Shown here: positions 1 to 29,889 of the stretch, in pieces
Layout: every line of letters starts with the position of its first letter
Numbering within the stretch: the first letter of the stretch is position 1
Assembly (NCBI GenBank): GCA_039720395.1
Contig: CM077827.1
Coordinates: 16,293,822-16,357,821 of the forward strand
Direction of reading: 5' to 3'
DNA length: 64,000 nt
DNA from: Liquidambar formosana
Lineage: Eukaryota; Streptophyta; Magnoliopsida; Saxifragales; Altingiaceae
The notes under the pieces: model-generated
Told to the model about the DNA's origin: nothing
Seen by the model: the letters and a program-made list of their open reading frames with translations, nothing else
Database searches by the model: none
Position numbers and translations under genes: made by a program

Positions 1-1170
1 CCAAGCATGCACGTTCTATTACGTGCTTATTCCGTTAATCTTAAGTGACAGACATTATTGGCTAGCCACATTGAGGCGTTAAAGTTAACGTGTGGGAAAA
101 TTTCACCACCAAATGAGCTTCAAACACATAGCACTCCTTGGTGTTTGGAAATAGATCACTTTCCATGCTGGGGAAGCATTAGACAGCAAGAAGGCCCTCT
201 CCGCCCATGGCATGCTCAGATTAGCCTATTTGGCCTGTAGCTCGATGACATCCCATTCGGGGAAGACATAGTCCAAAGCAACTCGGGTTTCAACCAATCT
301 TCCTCGTTTAAAATCCACTTTGTTAAAGAATGCAACATCCATCACAAACCAGACCCCCCTAGGATTTGGTTGCCTTCGATTTGAGCTCTGATCGGTTCAA
401 GTCTTTGTTAGAAGATGATATACCATTCTTGGTCCAAAACAGCTCGGGAAATGTTCACATAGAACGCCAACTCGCCAATTTATATTACACCTGAACCACC
501 ACTTTACTCGGATCTCAATCCTTAATTTGGACAGTCTGGACGTGCTCGGACTAAAAGGCTCCCGGTCCACGATAGCAATCATTTCGGCTTGATCATAGCC
601 ATATCCCTTTATCAAAGCCATACCAGGCTCACCCTCCACTTGGTCCAAATTCACTCAGACACAACAGCTACCGATGTCATCCGAACAAGCCCCCCTTTGG
701 AGCATGTCAAGCACACTTCACACTCAATGATCACCTGCTGGTATGATCAAAACAGTTATCACTAACCTAACCATGGTTGGGCAACTGTTGCTAACCAGGA
801 TGCAAACCCCAAGTTAACCTTGGTTGGGTTAAAACGGTTATTTAACTGGGCATCTAACCCCCTCTATAAAAAGCGCAACATCACTCACAGTCAGGTATGA
901 CATTCGCCCTAATCTGAAACCCTAGTTCTCATTCTCTTTATCTTTCTTCTCTTAGCGCTGAGAACTGACTTGATCGTCAGAAGGTCCTCGGCTGGGCAAC
1001 TACCATTCTCCCCTTATGTGCTTTTGTCCGTTCAAGGATCTTTGACCAAAGCCACTATTCACATCCGGCCACCTAATGCAATCGCCTTTCTGGTAACCTA
1101 GCTACAAGAGTCGCTTGTGCAACTCTCTGACACCACCATAGCGTGATTCACCAGACCAATATATGATTTT
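1..1170 (+). mobile_element. Probable Ty3/gypsy (Tat-like) LTR fragment
   Basis: No coding potential is seen. A TATA box (CTATAAAA, about 864-871) is followed about 95 bases later by GAACTGACTTGATCGTCAG (962-980). I recognise this kind of motif from the R/U5 part of Tat-type Ty3/gypsy LTRs. The left end is outside the window, and the right end, near 1150-1170, is not clearly defined. No partner LTR, primer-binding site or target duplication was found, so it may be a solo or truncated LTR. The family call rests on recognition, not alignment. Confidence 0.4.
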
Positions 1171-3060
1171 TTTTTTTCCCGCATAGTTAAAGTTGTCATT
1201 AAATCGAATAATGTCAAAGTTTGTGGACTACATTGAAATACAGTGTAAAGTTGATGGCACTAAAACATAAATAACCCTTAAATATAAAAATCATCACATG
1301 TTTAGCTTCATGGTGGTTGGTCTTCTTTTGGCATGACACACTATTCTGTTGAGGGCCATTGTAGCTTAAGCATGGCAATTTTCAAAATTCATGATCAAAT
1401 AAATTCATCAAAAAGATTTAGGATTCATGTTGGCAATAAGCTTAACATAGCACCCACTTTATTCAAGTTTGGGATTTCATTACAAGGGTATTGGTGGAAG
1501 ATTTTGTTTTCCCTTTTTCTAGTCAATTAGAATATCCCTGATACCATTCTTGATCAATGGATCAGTCAATGTAGCTTGCCACTATACTTGATCAATTCTT
1601 AATTTATTGACTATGTTGGGTTCAATTGCCTCAATGAGGAATACTAAGAATTCACCAAGAATCCAAGATTAAACTGAGAAACAAGTAAATCTGAATTTGT
1701 AGACCTTCATCATCCGGACAAATCCAAAATTTCACAAAGTACAAACTACTGCTATTGTTACAAACTACAATCTAGAAACTAAAACATAGGTAATATAATG
1801 ATAAAGTTTACTCTTTTTATTGGAATCCCCCATCAAAACACCACGTGTCAATCTCTTGCAACTGCTTTAGGTTGTATCTTTTAGATGTTATTTTATTGCA
1901 TTGCTCAATCAAACTGAATAATTGATGAACAGAATTGTTTATGGTGAATGAAAATTGATGCTTTTTTTTTGTATGAGTTTAGGACACTTTTTTGATAATA
2001 TCAACTAAAATGCATATGATGATAAATAACACAGGTAGCAAATGTGAGAAACTTTCAGATCAAAAAATAGGGGACAAAAAGATATTTTACCCATTAAATT
2101 GTTCCAACATGTGCTTTCAATTACTGCTGATTCTCTCTCTCATTTTTTCCATTTTTCTTTTTCTTTTTTTTTTTAACTCGAAGAGTGTCATTGATCTTTT
2201 TGGAGTGTCATAAATGTTCTTAAGAATAAGAATAAACATTCAACAAGGCCTACACTGATTAATGAGTTCAATGATTATAGTTTAATATCTCGTAATCTTT
2301 TTCTTTTCTTTTTTTCCTTTTTTTTTCTTGTTTTGATCGAGCAACAAATCAAATTTTATTAAAAGAAAAAGGAGAAAAGTACAAGCAACAACACCAAGTG
2401 GACTTCAAAACACACAGAACATCTTCAAAACTACAATTAATATTGTAACTTGAAATATAATCCTAAGTTCGAACATCTTCAAAACTACAATTAAATGATG
2501 GGGAAGGAGGGGTAAGCAGAAAGCCAAACGCACACATACTAATGATCTGCAAGATTCTATAATCAGAATTCAGAAATCACAAAATGGAAGTAACATAACA
2601 AACAATCAGAAGTAACTAAAATTACCATAATACTCAACTTTATTATCCATTCACCAAGAAGTGCAAAATGAAAAATCCACCAATCTTTCCTAAATATCAA
2701 CTGCTAGACCCGAAAAATGTACCCATGTACCAAAATTGGCCATTGATGCATTCTTCCTAAAATTTTCCCCAAAGAACCATTTGAAACAAAATGGACGTAA
2801 CATTACAAAATCCATGGATTGTAAGGATAACCAAGATATATAAACAAAATTTACAAATATAACATAAAAAACTTCACACCAGTGTAATCTTTCTCTGTAA
2901 CACATTGACCAACAGGCATAAAATGAAACACCCACAAGTTTCTACCAATTATTAACCACTAGAGCCCAAAAAATGCACCAAAATTTCTCATCCATGTGAA
3001 AAACAACCATTTCAAACAAATTAAGTTTAACATGTGCAGAAAAATGTATGTACACACATA
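1171..3060. other. AT-rich non-coding stretch beside (or within an intron of) the bL28m gene
   Basis: Only short chance reading frames and T-runs are seen. Two stretches, about 2670-2790 and 2920-3020, resemble each other (both carry a 'ccactagagccc-aaaaaatg'-like segment followed by 'aaccatttgaaac'), which suggests an old local duplication. If the bL28m gene continues to the left, this is its first intron. I searched both strands for the expected second exon and did not recognise it. Confidence 0.4.
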
Positions 3061-3116
3061 CATATACAGAGAGAGAGAGAGGGGGAGGGGGAAAGAGAGG
3101 GAAATAAGATACTGAC

Positions 3117-3313
3117 TTATTGCCGCCATCTTCGCTAACGCGATTGCCGAATTGGATGTGGCGACCGGCGTAGATGCCACGCTTGGCTCTGCCCATCACA
3201 ACTTTGCTATCAGGTACGCATTTATTGAGTGATTCCTTCACTCCAGGTGCCAAGTTGTTCTCCCCCACGTTCCTAATTATCTTCTTCATCATCTCCCTGG
3301 ACCTAAACGACAT
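3117..3313 (-). CDS. Mitochondrial large-subunit ribosomal protein bL28m (L28 family), first coding exon only
   Basis: The exon starts at the ATG at 3313 and gives 65 codons plus two bases. It contains the stretch VVMGRAKRGIYAGRHIQFGN and then RVSEDGGN, which I recognise as the core of the plant mitochondrial bL28 (L28/L24m) family. The protein is a structural component of the mitochondrial large ribosomal subunit. The family protein is roughly twice as long, so about half is missing here. The exon could end at 3117 (donor GTCAGT) or at 3113 (donor GTATCT), which would add Lys-Ser; the sequence does not decide. No second exon was found between 1 and 3100, so either a long first intron runs out of the window or the gene is truncated. 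The 5' UTR is a (GA)n tract that almost touches the ATG. Confidence 0.8.
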
Positions 3314-3326
3314 CTCTCTCGCTCTC

Positions 3327-3328
<2 letters not shown>

Positions 3329-3376
<48 letters not shown>

Positions 3377-3385
3377 CCCCCCCCC
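3329..3385. repeat. (TC)n microsatellite followed by C-run, in the bL28m 5' UTR
   Basis: About 45 bases of TC are followed by about 11 C. On the bL28m strand this reads G-run then (GA)n immediately upstream of the start codon. GA-rich 5' leaders are common in plant housekeeping genes and are length-variable. A second GA/G-rich tract lies at 3068-3105, just inside the downstream intron. Confidence 0.85.
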
Positions 3386-3489
3386 TAGGGTTTTGCCACC
3401 ATCAACAACTACACAAGGTGAGAGAAAATAATGGATTGGGATTAGAGAGTGGAAGTGAGGATATGTATCAAAGCACAAAAACACTACCT

Positions 3490-5424
3490 CAATGCCGAGT
3501 CAAACTCAGAAGCGAAAATAGCTGAGTCCAGCTCTGGAAGCAAAAATAGCCGACGGCCTGAAGTTTTTACATAGGAAAATGGGTTTCTTAAAGGCCTGTT
3601 TGTTTAAATTTAAAGCTCTGTTTGCTTACACGGAAAATTGTTTCTCTAAATTTTCAGATCTTTGTCCATTTTCAATAAATCTTGGCCTTTTTCTGTCCGT
3701 GCAGTCCCAAATATATCAAACTAGAATTGGACCCGCGCATCGCGCGCGAAGCCCAATGGTAATTTTATTTAAAATATTTATATAAGCATCTAAAATGTTA
3801 TTATTTTTTAAATCTAGTGAAATAGGATTATTAGGAAAAAATGATTTTACAATCAAAGTAAAATAAAAATTGGTTAAACTTAAGTGATAAAATTTTCAAG
3901 TTTACCAAACATCTCCTAATCAAGATTATCCTTTCTACAACCTATATTAGTGGAATAAGAAAAAAAACTATAAAGGGAAAGGCAAGAAAAAATAATAAAT
4001 AAATAAATAAATAAAAGAAGGGATAAGGGAAATGAAAAGGGAGAAAGAAGGCCCAAAAATAAAATAAATAAAATAAAAAGGAAGCTGTATGAGATGAGAA
4101 GAAGAAAAATAAAAATGGAAAGGATTGCTCGCATCATGGTGTGGGCCCAAAAAAAATTACTTATGTGGAGAAGGGAGAAGAGAAATAGATAGGAGTGTGG
4201 GACCCACGGTGTTAAAGGAAAACAAAAAGAAAATAAAGTGTCACCTATGGCAAATAGAGGGAATGAACCATGGAGTGCCACCTCATTACAACTCCTCTAT
4301 ATAAAAATAATCATATAGGATCCAATATAAAATAAAGAGAAATTATTACATATGGATGGATAAAAAAATATGAGTGAAATAAATAAGTGAAATAATATAT
4401 TCCTTTAAAAAAAATTAAAAATAAAGATATCCTAACCTTATTCTCAATAAGGTTTCAACCTAAATTATTCTCTCAACAATCTGCGTGAGATATTTCATAC
4501 CTACATACATAATGATATCTCCAAAGAATCAAAATGTTAACCTCTCTATACTATCACAAAAGGGCTAATCCCACAAGAGCTACCCTCTCTTAACTTTAAA
4601 ATCTTTAAAACTAAATAACATAGGGTGGCGATATTGTCACATCAAAAAAACTATTCTTCCACAGCTCTTAAAATCACAAGATTAGAAGCGAACAATTTTA
4701 CCCTTTAAAATCAAAAAGCAACCCTTGACCGTCAGAAAAAGAAAAATGTATGAAGAATGACTGAATGAGTCGTCGCCGTCAAGGAGAAGAAGGACTCACC
4801 ACAAAAATTTGGCGATTTGCTGCTCCGGCGAGCCACCACAGTTCTGTTGCAGCAATTTTCATGTATGCCAGCATTAGAACCCAGTTTGAGGTTTTTGAGC
4901 ATAGGGGAAAAAATGAGAAAAAGTTCGATGATCGTTTTCGTCGCTATCGATGGAGGTGGGTATGAACTTGTAGGTTTTGGTGAAGGTGAAGGAGAGCAGC
5001 TGAGCAGGTTAGCCAAGATCACCAATAAAGATCCGAAAGAAAAAAAAAAATGCTTAGCATGAGGTTTCAGATCTTCTCATCGCCGACGGTTCCACCTACA
5101 ACTCTTTTCTTCTGCCATCACTACATTTGGGAGCTTCAGCTATCGTCGATGCCACCTCCATCGCCGGAGCTTCACACCTCGTAGATCGTGGGTTTAGATT
5201 TTGGTTTAAAACCTCCCGTCCTTATGCTCATGGGTTCATATTTTTACCCCTTGGTTCGTGATGGTGGCTTTTAGCTTGATATAGGTGAAGCCTGATGGGG
5301 CTTGAAGCTCGCTTTGGGGCTCCGTGTCGACAGCTTCCGGGAGACTCAAACGAAGTCATTGGCAGAAGGGAGAGAGACAAGACTGGGGGAGACTAGGAGA
5401 GGGGTTAAGGGGCACAATACCGCC
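3490..5424. other. Intergenic, AT-rich, no gene recognised
   Basis: Reading frames here are low-complexity or lack family resemblance. Purine-rich sequence with a (TAAA)n-like run occupies about 3985-4090. Nothing further could be assigned. Confidence 0.4.
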
Positions 5425-5777
5425 GGGATTGGGATTTGCTGCAGTTGGTGAAACAAACTGTAGCGTCCAGTAACCGTGGATAGACTGCCACGTGGATGGG
5501 AGGTTATTCAACGGTTGAGATGAAAGTTGGCCATTTGAGGTGTAAGGCTTAACGCCGTTTGCTGTTGGGGATGGAAATGGACAAAACACTGCGTTTTGTT
5601 GTTTTGGGTTAGAGCCAAAATAAAACGAAATGGCTGGATTCATTTCAAAATCGAAATCCCAAACTCTCCTCTCTCTCTCTCTCCTCTCCGCCCCCCGTCG
5701 AACTGTCCTCCCTCTTCTTTGGCGACGTGCCACGTTATCCCCATCGCGTTCCTGTTGGAGTATCCTCGTCGGAGAAG
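5425..5777 (+). repeat. Left arm of a ~355-bp inverted repeat
   Basis: The arm begins GGGATTGGGATTTGCTGCAG and reappears in reverse complement at about 6571-6934. Shared landmarks are the CTGCAGTTGGTGAAACAAAC segment, a CCACGTGG-containing stretch, a (TC)n tract and a GTGCCACGTTATCCCC-like end. The long reading frame on the minus strand across this arm is a by-product and shows no known domain. The pair could be the long terminal inverted repeats of a Mutator-type element, but I found no matching target duplication. Confidence 0.65.
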
Positions 5778-6260
5778 ACCCATTTCTCTCCCCGCTCGTT
5801 TCCGCCATAACCCAAATTATAAAACCCATGACCCAAATTATAATCTGTTCGATATCTGTTTGAGCTTATTAAAAGAATAATAAATGCAAAAGAAGTAGAC
5901 ATTTATCTTCTTAGGAGACATATAACGCCGGCAGCTCACCCCAAAATTTTTTTTCCTTTTCTTTTTGGTTGGGGTTAATGATAATCGGTGATCATGGAAG
6001 CAACGTGGAGACGGCAAGTGGCCAAGGAAGCAACAAACCCAGCATATGTGTGATCGATCTAGTGTCCTTCCTCTATTGACTCTCACAGCAAACCCACCCA
6101 AAATGCTAAAGAAGTAAAAATAAAAATAAAAAACAGAGAGCTCTTCAACTTTACATGGGTGGTGGTGGTGATCTTCTTCTTCTTTTTCTTCTGCTTCTTT
6201 TCAATTTATTTATTTAATTTTTTTTTGGGTGGGGGATGGGGATTTGAAAGGATGGGGGGC

Positions 6261-6507
6261 GGGTTGTACGCCCAGATCTGTAAATAAAAATAAAATAAAG
6301 AAAAAGTGGAGGGAATCTATGGGGGATGGGGGTTTGAAGGGGGGGTGTTGTATGCCCAGATCTGTTTAAAAAAAAAAAAAAAAACAGAAAAGGGAGCTTC
6401 ACATGGGTTGTACGCCCAGATCTGTGAGCTTTTAACTTCACATGGTGGTCTTCTTCCTCTTTTTTCCTTTTTTTTTTTTTTTTTTTTTTGGGTACACCCA
6501 GATCTGT
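6261..6507 (+). repeat. Four spaced copies of a CCCAGATCTGT motif
   Basis: GGGTTGTACGCCCAGATCTG occurs at 6261-6280, and close variants end near 6365, 6425 and 6507, each followed by an A-rich or T-rich run. They sit in the spacer between the two inverted arms. Similar CCAGATCTGT copies occur at 15.2 kb, so this is a dispersed motif and not gene sequence. Confidence 0.7.
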
Positions 6508-6570
6508 TTAAAAAAAGGGGACGGGGGTTTGGCTTCCTCGGCCGCTGGCCATCTCCACTTAATTTCCATA

Positions 6571-6934
6571 ATCGCCGGGATACTCCAACGGGAACGCGAC
6601 GGGGATAACACGGCACGTCGCAGGAGAGGAGCGGGGATAGTCCGATGGGGGGCGGAAAGGAGAGAGAGAGAGAGGAAGAGGAGAGAGAGAGGAGTTTGGG
6701 ATTTCGATTATGAAATGGATCCAGCCATTTTCGTTTTGTTTTGGCTCTAACCCAAAACAACAAAACGCAGTGTTTTGTCCATGTCCATCCCTAACAGCAA
6801 ACGGCGTTAAGCCTTAAACCCCAAATGGCTAACCTTCATCTCAGCCGTTGAATAACCTTCCGTCCACGTGGCAGTCCATCCACGGTTACTGGACGCTGCA
6901 GTTTGTTTCACCAACTGCAGCAAATCCCAATCCC
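6571..6934 (-). repeat. Right arm of the ~355-bp inverted repeat
   Basis: This is the reverse-complement partner of 5425-5777, ending GCAAATCCCAATCCC. Identity is high but imperfect by eye. Spacer plus arms make a unit of about 1.5 kb that could fold back on itself. Confidence 0.65.
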
Positions 6935-7369
6935 CTCCCATAATCTATTGAACCATTAAAATGTGAGACTTTATCCTTTCCCCACCCGTTTTTTTCCCTA
7001 GTATACTTCGCGATAAAGCATGAGATGATGATGCAACCACCTCCATTGCCACAAATGAGTAACTCACCGGCATAATTATTGTAGGTCAAATCCTTTGTAT
7101 GAACTACATGGTGCACACATGCGTTCCGTATAAATTTTTTTCCTAATAAGAAAATGAGTTAATTCATAAAAAAAATTATATATTTTTTAGTATATTTAAA
7201 GATAAGAAAAAGTTATTAGCATCATCATTGAATTAATTGATGAGAGAAGTTCAAGAAGAGTAAAAAATAAATAAAAACCATGCTCATCTACTATAAAACA
7301 TTTGGAAAGAAATAACATACATCAATACTTTAAACAGTCTTTGAAAAACACTATAAAAATTGGATAGCA

Positions 7370-7408
<39 letters not shown>

Positions 7409-7701
7409 AGGCTCGCATTATATAAAATATTGTGCATGAAGTAACATACCTCATTAATATGAATGATTGTTTGAAAACACTGCAAAAATAAGAGTGTATG
7501 ATTAAGATTTAAAGGGCATGCTAAATTGTGTAAAATTGAAAACGGTTGAAAGATGGCTAAATCAGTTGGCCAAGCCTTTTTTTTTTTTTTTTTTTTGGGG
7601 GGGGGGGGGGGGGGTAAGTAGTTGGCCAAGCTTATTAACACAACAACACAAAAAATGATGGGGAAAAAGTTTATATCAACCTACTCTAATTAAAATAACT
7701 T

Positions 7702-7788
<87 letters not shown>

Positions 7789-8188
7789 TTTGTATATTTA
7801 AATAAAAGAATCTAAGCTTATAAATGTGTGAGTACATAGATTTATAAAAGTACAAGAGTTTGTATTTATATTATCAATTATTAATATTATGATATACATG
7901 TACTTGGCTATCAAATTCATGGGAATTGCACGCATGTTGAGAAATGGAGAGAAGAATGGAGAAGAATGATCTTGAGAGATTGAAAGACGGATGTTGGGGA
8001 GTGGAAAGAAGGAGAGAAGGGTGAAGGGTGAAACCATCTATAACAAATTCAGTAGGGTCAATCAAAAGCTTTTCATCTCAAGCCACTTTTAGATAGATAG
8101 ATAAATTTAATTATAAAAAAATAATGAAAAAAGAAAGAAACTCCAAATTTTGAATAAAAAATAATAGATTCAAGATTCACATGCTTAA
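6935..8188. other. Intergenic stretch with several microsatellites
   Basis: It holds (TA)n at about 7376-7406, a T-run joined to a long G-run at about 7577-7612, and a compound (TA)n(GA)n at about 7709-7786. No gene is recognised. The G-run and the GA tract are the sort of sites where assembly length is unreliable. Confidence 0.7.
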
Positions 8189-9035
8189 GAGCATTTCCAA
8201 CTAGGGATGGCAATGGGATAGGTATTTTGAAGGCCCTGTCCCATCCCGCCCCTATTGGGATGGGTTTGTGATACTACTTAATGTGGTAGGGGCGTGGTAG
8301 GGGCAAGTTTAGGAATTTTTTTAGAAACCCGTTAGGGTTTGGGATTTATTTAAAAACCCGTCTCGAACTTGCCCTAATTAGATACTCAATTTTGTAGAGA
8401 TTTTATCGTGGAATAGTGTTGATTTAATGTGGATGTTATGGAGAGATGGCATGATTGTAGTTATAACTTTTGGTTATGGTAGTTATGAAATGTATTTGGT
8501 AGCATGATGTAAACAATTTCTAAATTTATATTGATTATCTTATGATAGTTTATTTTAATTTGATGGTAAATATATTTTTTGCTAATTTTTTATTTCCCAT
8601 CCCACTAAGTATAAAGGGGATGAGATGGGGTAGGGCAGGGTTAATTCTCAACGAGATAAGGTTGGGGAGAGTGCTCTCTGACCCAAACCTGCCCTATTGC
8701 CATCCTTATCTCTAAGAGACTATCTATTTTAACTTTTTAACTAAAGTAGAGAGTAACAGCACCACTGAAAGGCTAGCTATCCAGCTGTCTAAAATAGTTA
8801 AGCTCTTTGAGACTCTCCAAATGTAGCTAGTCCTCTTGGCTGGCTCTCTTAGTTAAAGTAAAGAAAATATAGTTAGTCCTATAAATAAAAAAATAGCAAG
8901 CTCTATTGCAACCATCACTTGAATAGGAAGTTATCTATTTTAACTAGCCTTATTAGAGAGCCATCTTAACTCTCTTAACTAAATAAGGAGTTGTCCAAAA
9001 TAGAGAAAAACTATCTAGTCCTATTAGAGGTGCTC
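8189..9035. mobile_element. PIF/Harbinger-like MITE with TAA target duplication, carrying a nested insertion
   Basis: Terminal sequences GAGCATTTCCAAC (left) and AGAGGTGCTC (right) are imperfect inverted repeats. They are flanked by TAA at 8186-8188 and 9036-9038, the 3-bp duplication typical of PIF/Harbinger (Tourist-like) elements. A second element (about 8203-8706) interrupts it near the left end. No transposase frame is present. Confidence 0.6.
8203..8706. mobile_element. Nested MITE-like element with GGGATGGCAAT ends
   Basis: The left end GGGATGGCAATGGGATAGG and the right end CCCTATTGCCATCC are inverted copies. Internal GGGATGGG-type motifs also occur in both orientations. The ends resemble hAT-type MITEs of plants, but a clean 8-bp duplication is not visible, so the superfamily is a guess. 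It lies inside the MITE at 8189-9035 and therefore inserted later. Confidence 0.5.
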
Positions 9036-9294
9036 TAACTGAGTGTAGAACATTCCTAATTTTAATATACTGTCCTTGTATGTTTGATTCTTGGTTGCTG
9101 GTTGCAGCATGCCAGCATGGTTGGAAACCATAACTAAATTTCCTTTCTCCTAAGTTGTGTCTTTTTTACTCAAAATGAACCTGTCAGTTCCCAAAAACAA
9201 CTCTAAAAAATCATGTTGTGCAAAATTTCGTTTCCTATGTGGCTCATATATTTTCTTTTCTCATTCAAAATAAATCAATAGAAGGCCCCATGCA

Positions 9295-9395
9295 CAACTT
9301 CAATGAATATAAAAACCGGTGGGTGGGTGTAGTGAGAATTAAAATTTGAAAACCAGTGGGTGAGTGTAAAGTGAATTGAAATTTGAAAGCCGGTG
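9295..9395 (+). repeat. Short degenerate tandem repeat
   Basis: About three copies of a unit of 40-45 bases built on 'aaaaccggtgggtgggtgtagtgagaa' and 'ttgaaaaccagtgggtgagtgtaa'. No function is evident. Confidence 0.5.
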
Positions 9396-9456
9396 GTAAT
9401 TAACTACTTCTATTTGTTTATTAGATTTACAAATTTCTCCTTAAATTAGGAAAATA

Positions 9457-9764
9457 CTTGCCTCCACCCTTAGGTGGAAGAGTTCCTTCCCCCTTCCCAC
9501 TCATATTTCACCACTTGTCCAAATAAATAGAGAAAATTGATTGTGTGCATGCATTCTCATGTTTACATAATTATGAACACATTTTCATAAATCCATATTT
9601 GAGTGTTACATATTTATATTAACATAAATGTGTATCCACGTATCTATATTAACTTATTTATTTGTTTGTGTTTTTTAATTAATATTTTTCTAAAATATTT
9701 ATGATACGTGGTAGAAAATGAATAGAGGTGGGGAGGAACTCCTCCTCTTTGGGGTGGAGGCAAG
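9457..9764. mobile_element. Stowaway-like (Tc1/mariner) MITE
   Basis: Inverted ends CTTGCCTCCACCC and GGGGTGGAGGCAAG are flanked by TA dinucleotides (9455-9456 and 9765-9766). The length of 308 bp, the TA duplication and the AT-rich interior fit a Stowaway-type MITE, although the terminal sequence is not the canonical CTCCCTCCGT. Confidence 0.6.
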
Positions 9765-9766
9765 TA

Positions 9767-10878
9767 GTATCCCTCAAATTATTATTTATTTAATTAAAAG
9801 TGATATAAACAGTATAAGGGTTTAGGTTTTTATTTATTTAATTATTTACCAAACGATAGAAGAATATACACCCACACACACAATCCATGTAGAGTTGAAA
9901 CCAAGACCTCCACAAGTAATTTAATAACCAACCAACCATAAAAAAGAAAAAGGTTGGCTTAATATTACAGTATCTATAGGATCACAACCCCATAGGTCAT
10001 CTTCAACCTCTCGCTGGTTCATTCGTTCAACTCGGATTTGTTATGTGTTCAACGAGTCAACTTCTCTCTACAATAACTCCTTCCTATATGATTTTAGTAA
10101 TTCAAAAGCCAAATCAAAGCTCTTGCGGAGCACTACAAAATCATATAAATGATTCATTCAAGAACTCACAAAATTATGATTGTTTTTTAGTCTAAAGTTT
10201 CAAATTTATATAACCCAAAAATCTACAACTTAATGAATGTTAATGTTATGACCATTAAAATTGAATTCTAAAATTATCACAAGGTTCCTTGACCTCAAAA
10301 ACGTTAGGTAGGATCATGGTGTGTGTAATCTAAATGGTTGTGATATAAATAGTCTCATGAGTTGAGGTTTTTAAGTTGCTCCCAACATGATGCCACGTTA
10401 GGTGCTGTATAAGCAATGCTACACATAAAATACTGTACATAGCATTTTCCTTTACAAATTAATTGTAAAGGCAAACAAAAAGAGTGATAGACTAATGGGC
10501 TTTTCTAAAGGAAACTGCAGCATTCTATTAAAAAAAAGGCCAAAAAAAGAAACTGCAGCTGCGCATTAAATGCAAAATAGAACGCAGCTACTATTTGCGC
10601 GCACAAGCCCAGGCCACACCTAAGATAAATAAATAGAATAGCACTACAATTACAGGATCTAAACAGTGCCATGCTAGTTTATCTCCCCAACGGATCAAGG
10701 GGGTAGAAACCCCAGAATGTATATAAATGTTACACATCCCTATCTATAAACCTTTAAAAGGTTTCTAGGCACAGAAAACCTTCTACCTTCTATCCTCATC
10801 CATTTTTTGTTTGATTATCCTTATTTAAGCTCATCTCAGTGGATTCTTACAAAAATGGCTCATCATTAGCTCGATTCA
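9767..10878. other. Intergenic stretch including the likely CDKC 3' UTR
   Basis: The CDKC stop codon is at 10879-10881, so its 3' UTR extends leftwards from here, perhaps to about 10.6 kb. I did not find a decisive polyadenylation signal. The rest is AT-rich with no recognisable gene. Confidence 0.4.
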
Positions 10879-29499
<18,621 letters not shown>

Positions 29500-29683
29500 C
29501 CTTACTTACCCTTCTTCCTTCGCAATCAGATCTGTAAAAATAAAAAATAACAATAACAATAACCATAATTAGAAGAAGATCAAACCGAGGAAGAAAAACC
29601 CAATTCAAACTATGCAACAAATAAAAAAACGAAAATGATAAATAGGGTTTATGAAGGAAGGAAAGAAGCAAGGAAGGATTTAC

Positions 29684-29780
29684 CGCAAAAAATTCCAAAG
29701 TGGAGTACCAAAAGAAAAGAAAAGAGAGAAAATCGATGTCAATAGCTCTTCCCCGGCTGTTGAAAATAAAGAGAACTCAG
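29684..29780 (-). other. CDKC: Probable non-coding first exon of CDKC, with TATA-like promoter
   Basis: A donor GGTAAATCC follows 29684, and the next acceptor is at 29532-29533, so a 150-bp intron probably splits the 5' UTR. A TATA-like AATTATAAGG on the minus strand (29801-29810) would place transcription start near 29775. This is inferred from signals only. Confidence 0.5.
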
Positions 29781-29889
29781 GGCGAGGGGGCTGGGCTTCT
29801 CCTTATAATTTTACTTTTTCCTTCGCTTTCCTTCGGTTGCTAACTACGGTTTTGTATTTGAAAGTACGTGACCGATGCGAAATTGGTAT

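Noticed and set aside
2942..3484. 180-codon minus-strand frame around bL28m exon 1
   Set aside because: The real exon is only 3117-3313. The frame reads through the (GA)n 5' UTR as Glu-Arg repeats and through the intron downstream.
5356..5829. 157-codon minus-strand frame
   Set aside because: It runs along one arm of the inverted repeat, its counterpart on the other arm is broken, and composition is low-complexity.
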